Source: Dehalococcoidia bacterium
GTDB lineage: Bacteria > Chloroflexota > Dehalococcoidia > GIF9 > AB-539-J10
DNA length: 42,489 nt
Direction of reading: 5' to 3'
NCBI GenBank assembly: GCA_021162545.1
Contig: JAGGYM010000052.1
Span: forward strand, 1 to 42,489
In this document: in pieces, positions 34,181 to 42,489 of the stretch
Layout: the number at the start of each line of letters is the position of its first letter
How positions within the stretch are numbered: the first letter of the stretch is position 1
Notes under the pieces: generated by a model
Told to the model about the DNA's origin: nothing
The model's database searches: none
Seen by the model: the letters and a program-made list of their open reading frames with translations, nothing else
Position numbers and translations under genes: made by a program

Positions 34181-34933
34181 ATGGAGAATGAAATAGAGAG
34201 ACTCCCAATATTGCGAATTGCCCATGGGAACATGAGCAGCACCCAGGACGCCGTGGCCAGAGAAATTACCCTTACCGTTGTTCTGAATAACAGGAATAAA
34301 GCTGACCTGCTTTGCTCTCCTTCCAATCTGGAATACCTGGCCGTTGGCTTCTTCTGCTCTCAGGGCATACTGAAGAGCAAGGACGAGGTCAGGAAAATAG
34401 AATTTGACCGGAAAGAAGGAGTCATATACATAGAAACCAGCGGGGCAACAGGGGGCTTCTCCAGCGCAGAAAAAGGCCTTCTCCCCCATGTGCCAGAGCC
34501 CATTATGGCAAATCACCTGAAAATTTCACCCCGGCAGATCACTTCCCTGATGAAAAACTTCATGTCGCGCTCCAGCATTTTCAAGGCCACTGGAGGTGTT
34601 CATAGCGTTGCTCTATGCAAAGGAGATGATATCCTTATCTTCAGCGAGGATATCGGTAGACACAACGCTATCGACAAGGTGCTGGGAGAACGACTCCTGA
34701 AGAATATACCGCTGGAAGAGTGCTCAATAGCCACCACTTCAAGAATTTCCTCCGGGATGCTGCTCAAGATAGCCCAGCAAAATATTCCCATTATCATCTC
34801 CAAGTCCGCACCTACTGACCTGGGCGTGCGCCTGGCTGATGCGGCAGGAATAACCCTTATTGGCTTTGCCAGGGGAGAGAGAATGAACGTTTACTCTCAT
34901 AGTTGGAGAGTTGCCACCAACAGAGAAACATAG
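34181..34933 (+). CDS. fdhD: FdhD-family protein lacking the sulfurtransferase cysteine
   Basis: 250 residues. FdhD passes sulfur from a cysteine desulfurase to the molybdenum cofactor of formate dehydrogenase. Family features: EITLTVVLNNR and SPSNLEYLAVGFFCSQGIL in the N-terminal part, KATGGVHSVALC, then FSEDIGRHNAIDKVLG near residue 165 and TTSRISSGMLLKIA. The place of the mobile cysteine loop (CGxCG in E. coli, TSGCGGG in others) reads TSGATGGF here, with alanine 89 where the cysteine is expected. The protein may therefore do something other than persulfide relay, for example cofactor binding only. A GAGGAGGG lies 11 nt upstream. Same strand as the sulfide operon that follows after 184 nt. 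No formate dehydrogenase lies in the window. Confidence 0.88.
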   Translation: MENEIERLPILRIAHGNMSSTQDAVAREITLTVVLNNRNKADLLCSPSNLEYLAVGFFCSQGILKSKDEVRKIEFDRKEGVIYIETSGATGGFSSAEKGLLPHVPEPIMANHLKISPRQITSLMKNFMSRSSIFKATGGVHSVALCKGDDILIFSEDIGRHNAIDKVLGERLLKNIPLEECSIATTSRISSGMLLKIAQQNIPIIISKSAPTDLGVRLADAAGITLIGFARGERMNVYSHSWRVATNRET

Positions 34934-34942
34934 GTATCCCAA

Positions 34943-35061
34943 CTAACGAGAAACATTCATCTCCAGGGAAACGGGCAATCCTGCCGCGACTCCCTCACTA
35001 TTGCAATGCAATCAGGGGCTCTGCCAGCTACTTAAAGCAAGCCGGCCAGATAGTGCGTTAG
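34943..35061 (+). promoter_or_regulatory. Structured leader resembling a cobalamin riboswitch
   Basis: A closed structure: outer stem CTAACG (34943-34948) with CGTTAG (35056-35061), second stem ATCT (34959-34962) with AGAT (35048-35051). Inside lies AGGGAA from 34965, a small AATCC hairpin (GGCA/TGCC), CTCCCTCACTAT, a tiny hairpin TTGC-AAT-GCAA, and TCAGGGGCTCTGCC. Order and wording follow the cobalamin core (GGGAA, AAnUCC hairpin, CCCGCnACUGU, CAGGAnACC, GCC) with several departures, notably CACTAT for CACTGT. It ends 56 nt before the thi4 start. Pairing is seen; cobalamin sensing is inferred. Confidence 0.4.
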
Positions 35062-35117
35062 AAAATTGACCACAAAGATAGTATACTTACTGCTCAAACT
35101 GCGCAAAAGGAGCACCG

Positions 35118-35891
35118 ATGGACGAAGTTATCATTTCCAGAGCCATAACCGAAAGTTACACCAGAGACCTGCTCGATTCTATGGAACTTCAAGTAGCCAT
35201 AGTGGGGGCTGGGCCAGCCGGCATGAGTGCCGCCTACTACCTGGCCAAGGAAAAGATAAAAACAACCATTTTTGAAAGGAAGCTGAGCATTGGAGGCGGT
35301 ATCTGGGGCGGGGGAATGATGTTCAACAAGATAGTTGTTCAGGATGAAGGCAAAGAAATCCTGGATGAACTTGGCATCGGTGCCAGTCAATATCAGCAAG
35401 GTTACTACGTCGCCAGCGCGATAGAAGTGGCCTCAACCCTGTGTTCTCAAACGGTAAAGGCCGGAGCCAGGATATTCAACCTGTTCAGCGTTGAAGATGT
35501 GGTTATCAGAGAGAACAACAAAATAAGCGGATTGGTATTGAACTGGAGTCCCGTGCTATCAGCAAACTTGCACGTTGATCCATTAACCATAAGGTCAAAA
35601 CTGGTAATAGATGCCACGGGCCATAGCTGTGAGATCTGCCACATGGTCACCGATAAAATGGGTGAGGCGTTAAGGACAGCAAGCGGAAAGGTAATGGGCG
35701 AAAAACCGATGTGGGCCGAAGTGGCGGAAAAACGCGTTGTAGAAAACGCCAAAGAGGTATATCCCGGGCTGATAGTTACCGGCATGGCAGCCAACGCCGC
35801 TTTCGGTTCCCCCAGAATGGGGCCGATATTTGGCGGCATGCTCCTGTCAGGCAAGAAAGCGGCACAGCTGGCCATGGAGTTGCTCAAGTAA
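35118..35891 (+). CDS. thi4: Sulfide-dependent thiazole synthase Thi4
   Basis: Makes the ADP-thiazole precursor of thiamine from NAD and glycine. 257 residues: N-terminal FAD/NAD-type Rossmann motif [17 protein letters not shown] near residue 30, [14 protein letters not shown], and the C-terminal [28 protein letters not shown]. At the position of the suicide cysteine of yeast Thi4, the sequence is [10 protein letters not shown] with histidine 152. His-type Thi4 of methanogens is catalytic and takes sulfur from free sulfide, iron-dependent and oxygen-sensitive. AAGGAG lies 6 nt before the ATG. First gene of a four-gene operon; only one base separates it from the DUF39 gene. Confidence 0.93.
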   Translation: MDEVIISRAITESYTRDLLDSMELQVAIVGAGPAGMSAAYYLAKEKIKTTIFERKLSIGGGIWGGGMMFNKIVVQDEGKEILDELGIGASQYQQGYYVASAIEVASTLCSQTVKAGARIFNLFSVEDVVIRENNKISGLVLNWSPVLSANLHVDPLTIRSKLVIDATGHSCEICHMVTDKMGEALRTASGKVMGEKPMWAEVAEKRVVENAKEVYPGLIVTGMAANAAFGSPRMGPIFGGMLLSGKKAAQLAMELLK

Positions 35892-35892
35892 A

Positions 35893-37101
35893 ATGCCCAA
35901 AACGATAGCCGAGATTAACCGGAAAATCAGCCAGGGGAAAGCAGTTGTGGTAACTGCTGAAGAGGTACTTGGCATCGCCCGCGACAGGGGCATAAAAAAA
36001 ACCGCAGAGGAAATTGACGTAGTTACCACGGGAACCTTCAGTCCCATGTGTTCCTCGGGAGCTTTCCTCAATACGGGACACTCCAAACCCAGAATAAAGC
36101 TCGGTGGAGGCAAAGTCTTCCTCAACGACGTCCCCGTTTACACCGGACTGGCTGCTGTAGATGTATTTCTCGGAGCAACAGCACTTCCCGACGACGACCC
36201 CAGAAACAGGTTCCGTCCCGGCGAATTCAACTACGGCGGTGGCCACGTTATCGAGGAACTGGTAGCAGGGAAAGACATCAAGCTGAAAGCTACTGCTTAC
36301 GGCACAGACTGCTACCCCAGGAAAAAGCTGGAGACCTGGATCAACATTAAAGATATCAACAACGCCATTTTATTCAACATAAGAAATGCCTACCAGAATT
36401 ACGAGGTCGCCACCAACCTCTCCGACAAAACCCTCTACACCTACATGGGAATACTAAAGCCGGCTCTGGGCAACGCCAATTACGCTACTTCAGGACAGCT
36501 CTCTCCTTTGCTCAACGACCCCTACTATAAAACCATTGGTATCGGAACCAGGATATTTCTTGGTGGCGGCATCGGGCACGTTGCCTGGCATGGGACACAG
36601 CACGATCCCGGCATCCTCAGGGGAGACAATGGTGTCCCCAAAAGACCTGGTGCAACCCTGGCGCTCATCGGAGACATGAAACAGATGCGCCCAGAATGGC
36701 TGATAGGAACGAGCATGCTCGGTTATGGCTGCACCTTGACCATAGGCATTGGCATTCCCATACCCATACTGTCCGAGGAAATTTTGCAATACACACTGGT
36801 AAGCGATGCCGAGATATTCGCCCCTATCGTAGAGTTCTCCGAGGCTCACCCTCAGGGAAGCTCCGACATACTGGGCGAAGTGAGCTATGCTCAACTTAAA
36901 AGCGGACACATAGAAATTCATGGGAAGGACGTGCCCACAGCCTCGCTTTCCAGCTATCCCAAAGCAGTAGAGATAGCCCGTACACTGAAGAGGTGGATAG
37001 AGCAAGGCGAATTCTTGCTTACCGAGGCAGCAGCACCAATACCAGGAGTTGAGTCGGGAATGACATCCAGAATGCTCAAAGAAAGGCCCTTAACGGAGTA
37101 A
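35893..37101 (+). CDS. DUF39 homocysteine biosynthesis protein (COG1900)
   Basis: 402 residues. In Methanosarcina the homologue MA1821, with the ferredoxin MA1822, makes homocysteine from aspartate semialdehyde and sulfide without O-acyl-homoserine. Seen here: VVTTGTFSPMCSSGAFLN with Cys53, FLGATALPDDDPRNRFRPGEFNYGGGHVIEELV, TAYGTDCYPRK with Cys140, and GGGIGHVAWHGTQHDPG. From memory two cysteines in similar places are required in MA1821. No CBS domains follow, unlike some archaeal forms. The start at 35893 follows the thi4 stop by one base; an upstream ATG (35830) would lie in thi4. Family assignment firm, activity inferred. Confidence 0.9.
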   Translation: MPKTIAEINRKISQGKAVVVTAEEVLGIARDRGIKKTAEEIDVVTTGTFSPMCSSGAFLNTGHSKPRIKLGGGKVFLNDVPVYTGLAAVDVFLGATALPDDDPRNRFRPGEFNYGGGHVIEELVAGKDIKLKATAYGTDCYPRKKLETWINIKDINNAILFNIRNAYQNYEVATNLSDKTLYTYMGILKPALGNANYATSGQLSPLLNDPYYKTIGIGTRIFLGGGIGHVAWHGTQHDPGILRGDNGVPKRPGATLALIGDMKQMRPEWLIGTSMLGYGCTLTIGIGIPIPILSEEILQYTLVSDAEIFAPIVEFSEAHPQGSSDILGEVSYAQLKSGHIEIHGKDVPTASLSSYPKAVEIARTLKRWIEQGEFLLTEAAAPIPGVESGMTSRMLKERPLTE

Positions 37102-37108
37102 TCATCAG

Positions 37109-37519
37109 ATGGAGGTATCAAAAAGGATCGTGCTTCACTTCCCCCCCAGCATAGCGGGGCAACCCATCGTTTACAAGCTGGCTCGCGACTTCGATCTCAG
37201 TTTCGACATTCTCAAAGCTTCGGTATCACCCGGAGAAGAAGGTCTAATGGTCATGGAGCTGAGCGGAAGCCAGCAAAATTACGGCAAGGGCATCCAATAC
37301 CTCACAGAAGTAGGAGTCATAATTCAATCCCTGAGTCAGGACATAGTTCGCGATGAAAATCGTTGCACTCACTGCGGAGCATGCATTACCATCTGCCCTA
37401 CGGGAGCTTTTTCTCTGGAGGCAGAAACGAGAAAGGTGCTTTTTGACCACAGCAAATGCCTCGTTTGCGGTCTGTGCATTAAAGGCTGCCCGCCTCACGC
37501 CATGAAACTATTTTTCTAA
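37109..37519 (+). CDS. NIL-domain ferredoxin, partner of the DUF39 protein
   Basis: 136 residues: N-terminal NIL domain (KRIVLHFPPSIAGQPIVYKLARDFDLSFDILKASVSP, about 5-75), then two 4Fe-4S motifs, CTHCGACITICP near residue 88 and CLVCGLCIKGCP near 115. The Methanosarcina homologue MA1822 works with the DUF39 protein in homocysteine formation, probably as electron donor or sulfur relay. The gene starts 7 nt after the DUF39 stop. The NIL domain is otherwise known as an amino-acid (methionine) sensing module in MetN, consistent with a methionine link. Confidence 0.93.
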   Translation: MEVSKRIVLHFPPSIAGQPIVYKLARDFDLSFDILKASVSPGEEGLMVMELSGSQQNYGKGIQYLTEVGVIIQSLSQDIVRDENRCTHCGACITICPTGAFSLEAETRKVLFDHSKCLVCGLCIKGCPPHAMKLFF

Positions 37520-37569
37520 AGGGACAATCATCTTCTCGTCCGGAGGAGATTTCAGAGAGGAAGGCAATT

Positions 37570-38328
37570 TTGTCACTGAAGTTCTACCGTCATGTCATTA
37601 GAGATAGCGACCTGACCTATTTCAACGTGATTGTAAAGCAATCAGACCTGTACATCGGAGCCCGGCACAATCTTAAGGACAAAGCCCTCAAATCTCTATT
37701 GAAACACCGCTCCGCCCTGGAAAAATACATCGCACACCACCCCTTATTTCTAACTACGCTATCCCCTTACCACACCGGCGCAGACGCGCCCAGCATAGCC
37801 AGAGAGATGTCACAAGCCTCCCTGATAGCTGGGGCTGGCCCCATGGCTGCCGTAGCAGGTGCCCTCGCCGAAGCTGTCGGGAAGGAATTGCTTTCCTTCT
37901 CGAGAGAGATAATTGTAGAAAATGGCGGTGACATTTTTTTGAAGACAGCAAGAAAAAGGCTGGTGGGTATTTACGCCGGGGAGTCTGCCCTCACAGGGAA
38001 AATTGCTCTGGAAATCAAACCCGAGGAGACTCCCATCGGCATATGCACTTCCTCAGGAACTATAGGCCATTCCCTGAGTCTGGGCAATGCCGATGCCGTC
38101 ATCGCCACTTCATCCTCAACGTCCCTGGCTGATATTGCGGCAACTGTTATCGGCAACATCATCAAAACAGAGCAGGATATACCTCAAGCGCTGGCAAAAG
38201 CTCAGGAAGTAAAAGGCCTTCGCAGCATAACAATTATCATGGGCGAAAAGGTGGGAGCATGGGGTAAAACGAAAATTGTACCAATAAATTTCAATCTCCG
38301 GCAGGGAAGAGCTAGCCACCACACTTAA
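37570..38328 (+). CDS. UPF0280/COG2122 protein, ApbE-like, homocysteine pathway
   Basis: 252 residues starting with TTG, preceded by GAGAGGAAGG. No other in-frame start with a ribosome site is near. Pattern: YRHVIRDSDLTYFNVIVKQSDLYIGA, AGAGPMAAVAGALAEAVGKELL, IVENGGDIFLKT, GICTSSGTIGHSLSLGNADAVIATSSSTSLADIAATVIGN, the last recalling ApbE flavin transferases. The Methanosarcina member MA1715 was linked genetically to sulfide-dependent homocysteine synthesis alongside DUF39. Here it closes the thi4-DUF39-ferredoxin operon. Its biochemical reaction is unknown. Confidence 0.88.
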   Translation: MSLKFYRHVIRDSDLTYFNVIVKQSDLYIGARHNLKDKALKSLLKHRSALEKYIAHHPLFLTTLSPYHTGADAPSIAREMSQASLIAGAGPMAAVAGALAEAVGKELLSFSREIIVENGGDIFLKTARKRLVGIYAGESALTGKIALEIKPEETPIGICTSSGTIGHSLSLGNADAVIATSSSTSLADIAATVIGNIIKTEQDIPQALAKAQEVKGLRSITIIMGEKVGAWGKTKIVPINFNLRQGRASHHT

Positions 38329-38345
38329 ATTGCACCATAGCAATA

Positions 38346-38374
38346 TTGACAAATACGCCAACTTCATGAATAAT
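38346..38374 (+). promoter_or_regulatory. Promoter of rpsP-khpA
   Basis: Perfect TTGACA (38346-38351), 17 bp, AATAAT (38369-38374). The rpsP ATG at 38389 is only 14 nt after the -10 box and has no Shine-Dalgarno sequence, so the leader would be about 7 nt. Confidence 0.6.
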
Positions 38375-38388
38375 TACATATTCAACAA

Positions 38389-38664
38389 ATGGTCAGCATA
38401 AGATTACGCAGAGTAGGGTCCAGGCACAAGCCTGCTTATAGAGTGGTTGTGACAGACAAGCGCGCAGCGCGCGATGGAGCCTTTATTGAAACCATTGGTC
38501 ACTACAACCCGCTGACCGACCCTGCCACCTTCGATATCAATGAAGGGAAAGCTCTGGCATGGCTCGGTCATGGGGCGCAACCATCTGATACAGTGCGCAG
38601 CCTGTTGCGCAAATCAGGTATCTGGGACAAATTTAAGTCACAGCCAGCTTCAGAGCCAGAATAA
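38389..38664 (+). CDS. rpsP: 30S ribosomal protein S16
   Basis: 91 residues, the usual length. [45 protein letters not shown] is unmistakable, followed by the [21 protein letters not shown] end. Binds 16S rRNA early in 30S assembly. In many bacteria it is followed by khpA, rimM and trmD; here only khpA follows before the strand switches. Confidence 0.98.
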   Translation: MVSIRLRRVGSRHKPAYRVVVTDKRAARDGAFIETIGHYNPLTDPATFDINEGKALAWLGHGAQPSDTVRSLLRKSGIWDKFKSQPASEPE

Positions 38665-38682
38665 CCGAATCATGGAGGCAAG

Positions 38683-38910
38683 ATGAAAGATCTCGTAGAA
38701 TACATTGCCAAATCTATCACGGCGGAACCAGATGAAGTAAAAGTCACCGAAGAAGATAGCGATGAAGGCATATTGATAAAACTGGAAGTTGCACCGGATG
38801 ACAAAGGCAGAGTCATCGGGAAACAAGGCCGCGTGGCCGAAGCGATGCGCACCTTGATCCGGGTGAAAGCAGCCAGAGCCGAAACGCGAGCAAGGTTAGA
38901 AATCCTCTAG
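38683..38910 (+). CDS. khpA: KH-domain RNA-binding protein KhpA
   Basis: 75-residue single type-II KH domain. The GxxG loop is IGKQGRVAEAMRTLIR (about 47-62), with KDLVEYIAKSITAEPDEVKV at the N terminus. KhpA binds many RNAs and dimerises with KhpB in other bacteria. GGAGG lies 5 nt before the ATG and 18 nt separate it from rpsP. Its TAG stop is part of a perfect palindrome. Confidence 0.95.
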   Translation: MKDLVEYIAKSITAEPDEVKVTEEDSDEGILIKLEVAPDDKGRVIGKQGRVAEAMRTLIRVKAARAETRARLEIL

Positions 38911-38955
38911 TCTAGAGGCTTCACAACTCAGACGAGCAAGAGGAGAGATTCTCCT
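38904..38955 (+). terminator. Two inverted repeats at the end of khpA
   Basis: CCTCTAG-T-CTAGAGG (38904-38918) spans the khpA stop; AGGAGA-GAT-TCTCCT (38941-38955) follows. Neither has a clear run of T after it (the second is followed by ATCTTTAAG). They may end or stabilise the rpsP-khpA message. The rest of the gap to 39142 shows no gene. Confidence 0.4.
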
Positions 38956-39142
38956 ATCTTTAAGTTGCCCTAAGAACTTGCCCGGCTAGCTTCACCCTCA
39001 CAGCTATAGTTAGAGAATCTTGTTTTCCTGTCTCAGCCAGCTCCAACCAAGATGTTACTCAGATTCACTCCCAAGTAAACATCTCTCATCCGAGAACTCT
39101 GGAATCACGCTATAGAGATACCCATTTAGAAAAGATGCTGAC

Positions 39143-39567
39143 CTATGATGCTGCCTTCTTCTTGTAGCGTCTCTTCTCAACCACCTTCAGCCTGGCCAGC
39201 GAACGGCGCAGAGCTGCCTCTGCGATAACGGCATCAGGATGCGCAGGTGATGCTTTAAGCGTCTCTTCAGCGCGCTTCTTAGCAGCCTCGGCACGATCTT
39301 CATCTATATCCTCAACTCGCTCACAGGCATCAGCCAGGAGAATTACTTTATCAGAGCGCACTTCAAGGAAACCCCCACTCTCAGCCAGATATTGCTCTCC
39401 TTCCTTGCCCTTGATATATATATCTCCAGGGGCAAGCATGGTCATCAAGGAAGCATGTTTGGGCAAAATGGTCATCTGCCCCTCTGTGCCCCAAAGAATT
39501 ACCTCCTGCACATCATCAGTGAAGACGCTTGCCTCAGCAGTTACAATTTCGAATCTAAATGTCTCCA

Positions 39568-39568
<1 letters not shown>
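39143..39568 (-). CDS. atpC: ATP synthase F1 epsilon subunit
   Basis: 141 residues. N-terminal beta-sandwich (FRFEIVTAEASVFTDDVQEVILWGTEGQMTILPKHASLMTML) and a C-terminal helical hairpin (AEAAKKRAEETLKASP, LRRSLARLKVVEKRRYKKKAAS). Part of the central stalk; its C-terminal helices can inhibit hydrolysis. The ATG shares one base with the atpD stop (TAATG). Last gene of the operon in this window. Confidence 0.95.
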
Positions 39569-41842
<2,274 letters not shown>

Positions 41843-41844
41843 CT

Positions 41845-42489
41845 CTAATAAGTGCCGCTTCCCTTAAATTTTTCTATGGCCGCTTTCAGTTGACCTTCGA
41901 CCTCCGGCTTCACTTCCATATCTTTATTAATCGCCTCTGCTATTTCAGGATGGTTAGTTCCCATGAATCTATGGAAATCCTCCTCCCAGAGAGTAACTTT
42001 ATTCACGGGAACATCATCAAGATAACCACTGGTTACGGCATAAAGAATACTCACCTGCACACCCAGAGACATGGGAGAATATTGCGGCTGCTTCAATATT
42101 TCAGTGATGCGGCGCCCCCGTTCCAGCTGGTCTTTGGTAGCCTTATCCAGCTCTTCAGCGCCAAATTTAGCGAACGATTCCAGCTCACGGAACTGGGCCA
42201 GTTCCAACCTCAGTTTACCAGCCACCTGCCGCATCGCCTTCCGCTGAGCTGAACCACCTACCCTGGATACCGACAATCCCACATTTATCGCAGGACGGAT
42301 GCCGGCATTAAACAAGTCAGGCTCCAGGTAAATTTGCCCGTCAGTAATGGAAATCACATTTGTAGGAATGTAGGCCGACATATCCCCGAGCTGTGTTTCT
42401 ATGATAGGCAAGGCAGTAAGCGAACCTCCTCCATTCTCAGGAGAGAGCTTTGCTGCTCTCTCTAAAAGCCGGCTGTGCAGATAGAAGAC
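41845..42489 (-). CDS. atpA: ATP synthase F1 alpha subunit (C-terminal part, cut by the window edge)
   Basis: The last 214 residues of the alpha subunit; the reading frame runs off the window end with [20 protein letters not shown], so the N-terminal half lies outside. Seen: [54 protein letters not shown] including the arginine finger (SVSRVG), and the C-terminal helical domain. Order alpha-gamma-beta-epsilon is standard, so a, c, b and delta genes are expected beyond 42489. Confidence 0.97.
   Translation of the reverse strand, partial: VFYLHSRLLERAAKLSPENGGGSLTALPIIETQLGDMSAYIPTNVISITDGQIYLEPDLFNAGIRPAINVGLSVSRVGGSAQRKAMRQVAGKLRLELAQFRELESFAKFGAEELDKATKDQLERGRRITEILKQPQYSPMSLGVQVSILYAVTSGYLDDVPVNKVTLWEEDFHRFMGTNHPEIAEAINKDMEVKPEVEGQLKAAIEKFKGSGTY

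Noticed and set aside
35066-35087. TTGACC and TATACT as a promoter directly ahead of thi4
   Set aside because: Spacing between the boxes is only 10 bp, too short for a sigma-70-type promoter; TATACT alone remains possible.
34934-35117. TPP riboswitch upstream of thi4
   Set aside because: Expected for a thiamine gene, but the CTGAGA and ACCTGATCTGG-type core is absent; the structure present looks more like a cobalamin aptamer.

Overview
The window is a gene-dense stretch of a bacterial chromosome of moderate G+C, and nearly all of it is housekeeping and core metabolism. Gene content points to an anaerobic member of the Chloroflexota, most likely a Dehalococcoidia-like lineage. The reasons are an archaeal-style sulfide-dependent thiazole synthase, a DUF39/COG2122 homocysteine pathway, a dUTPase of archaeal type, a two-subunit transketolase, a ComEC split from its metallo-beta-lactamase domain, and a tmRNA tag that resembles my memory of the Dehalococcoides tag. 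No 16S rRNA is present, so this assignment is an inference. No tRNA, rRNA or CRISPR array was seen.

Layout. Positions 90-2728 hold AMP-forming acetyl-CoA synthetase and a GPR1/FUN34/SatP-type acetate carrier. Mfd (minus) converges on them, and proB-proA follow on the plus strand and converge on rph (minus). A secreted NEW3-domain protein, an ABC ATPase and an ABC-2 permease form a three-gene operon (9502-12320). A minus-strand competence operon comEA-comEC-MBL follows (12341-15280), then smpB and tmRNA (15339-16223). A decayed IS3-like transposase fragment abuts the tmRNA 3' end, followed by a thiolase. A minus-strand operon carries transaldolase, rho and a tiny four-cysteine protein (17875-20078). 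It has a strong promoter far upstream with an inverted repeat in its spacer.

From 20443 to 33789 come an RsbRD-like helical protein, ThpR, an amidohydrolase, the two transketolase subunits, a dUTPase, DUF47-Pit phosphate uptake, an O6-alkylguanine-DNA methyltransferase, RadC, MiaB, YajC, TilS, an orphan NDP-forming acyl-CoA synthetase-like protein and a DUF2344 protein. The most distinctive block is 34181-38328. It holds an FdhD homologue without the expected sulfurtransferase cysteine, then a structured leader that resembles a cobalamin riboswitch. Behind the leader is a four-gene operon: Thi4 (His-type, sulfide-dependent), DUF39, NIL-ferredoxin and COG2122. It brings two sulfide-incorporating pathways, thiazole and homocysteine, together in one transcription unit. 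The window ends with rpsP-khpA and, on the minus strand, atpA(partial)-atpG-atpD-atpC.

Genes are tightly packed, with 1-8 nt gaps or 4-nt ATGA overlaps. Two convergent pairs share their stop codons. Several genes lack a Shine-Dalgarno sequence but have a promoter whose -10 box ends exactly 6 nt before the start codon, which suggests that leaderless mRNAs are common here.
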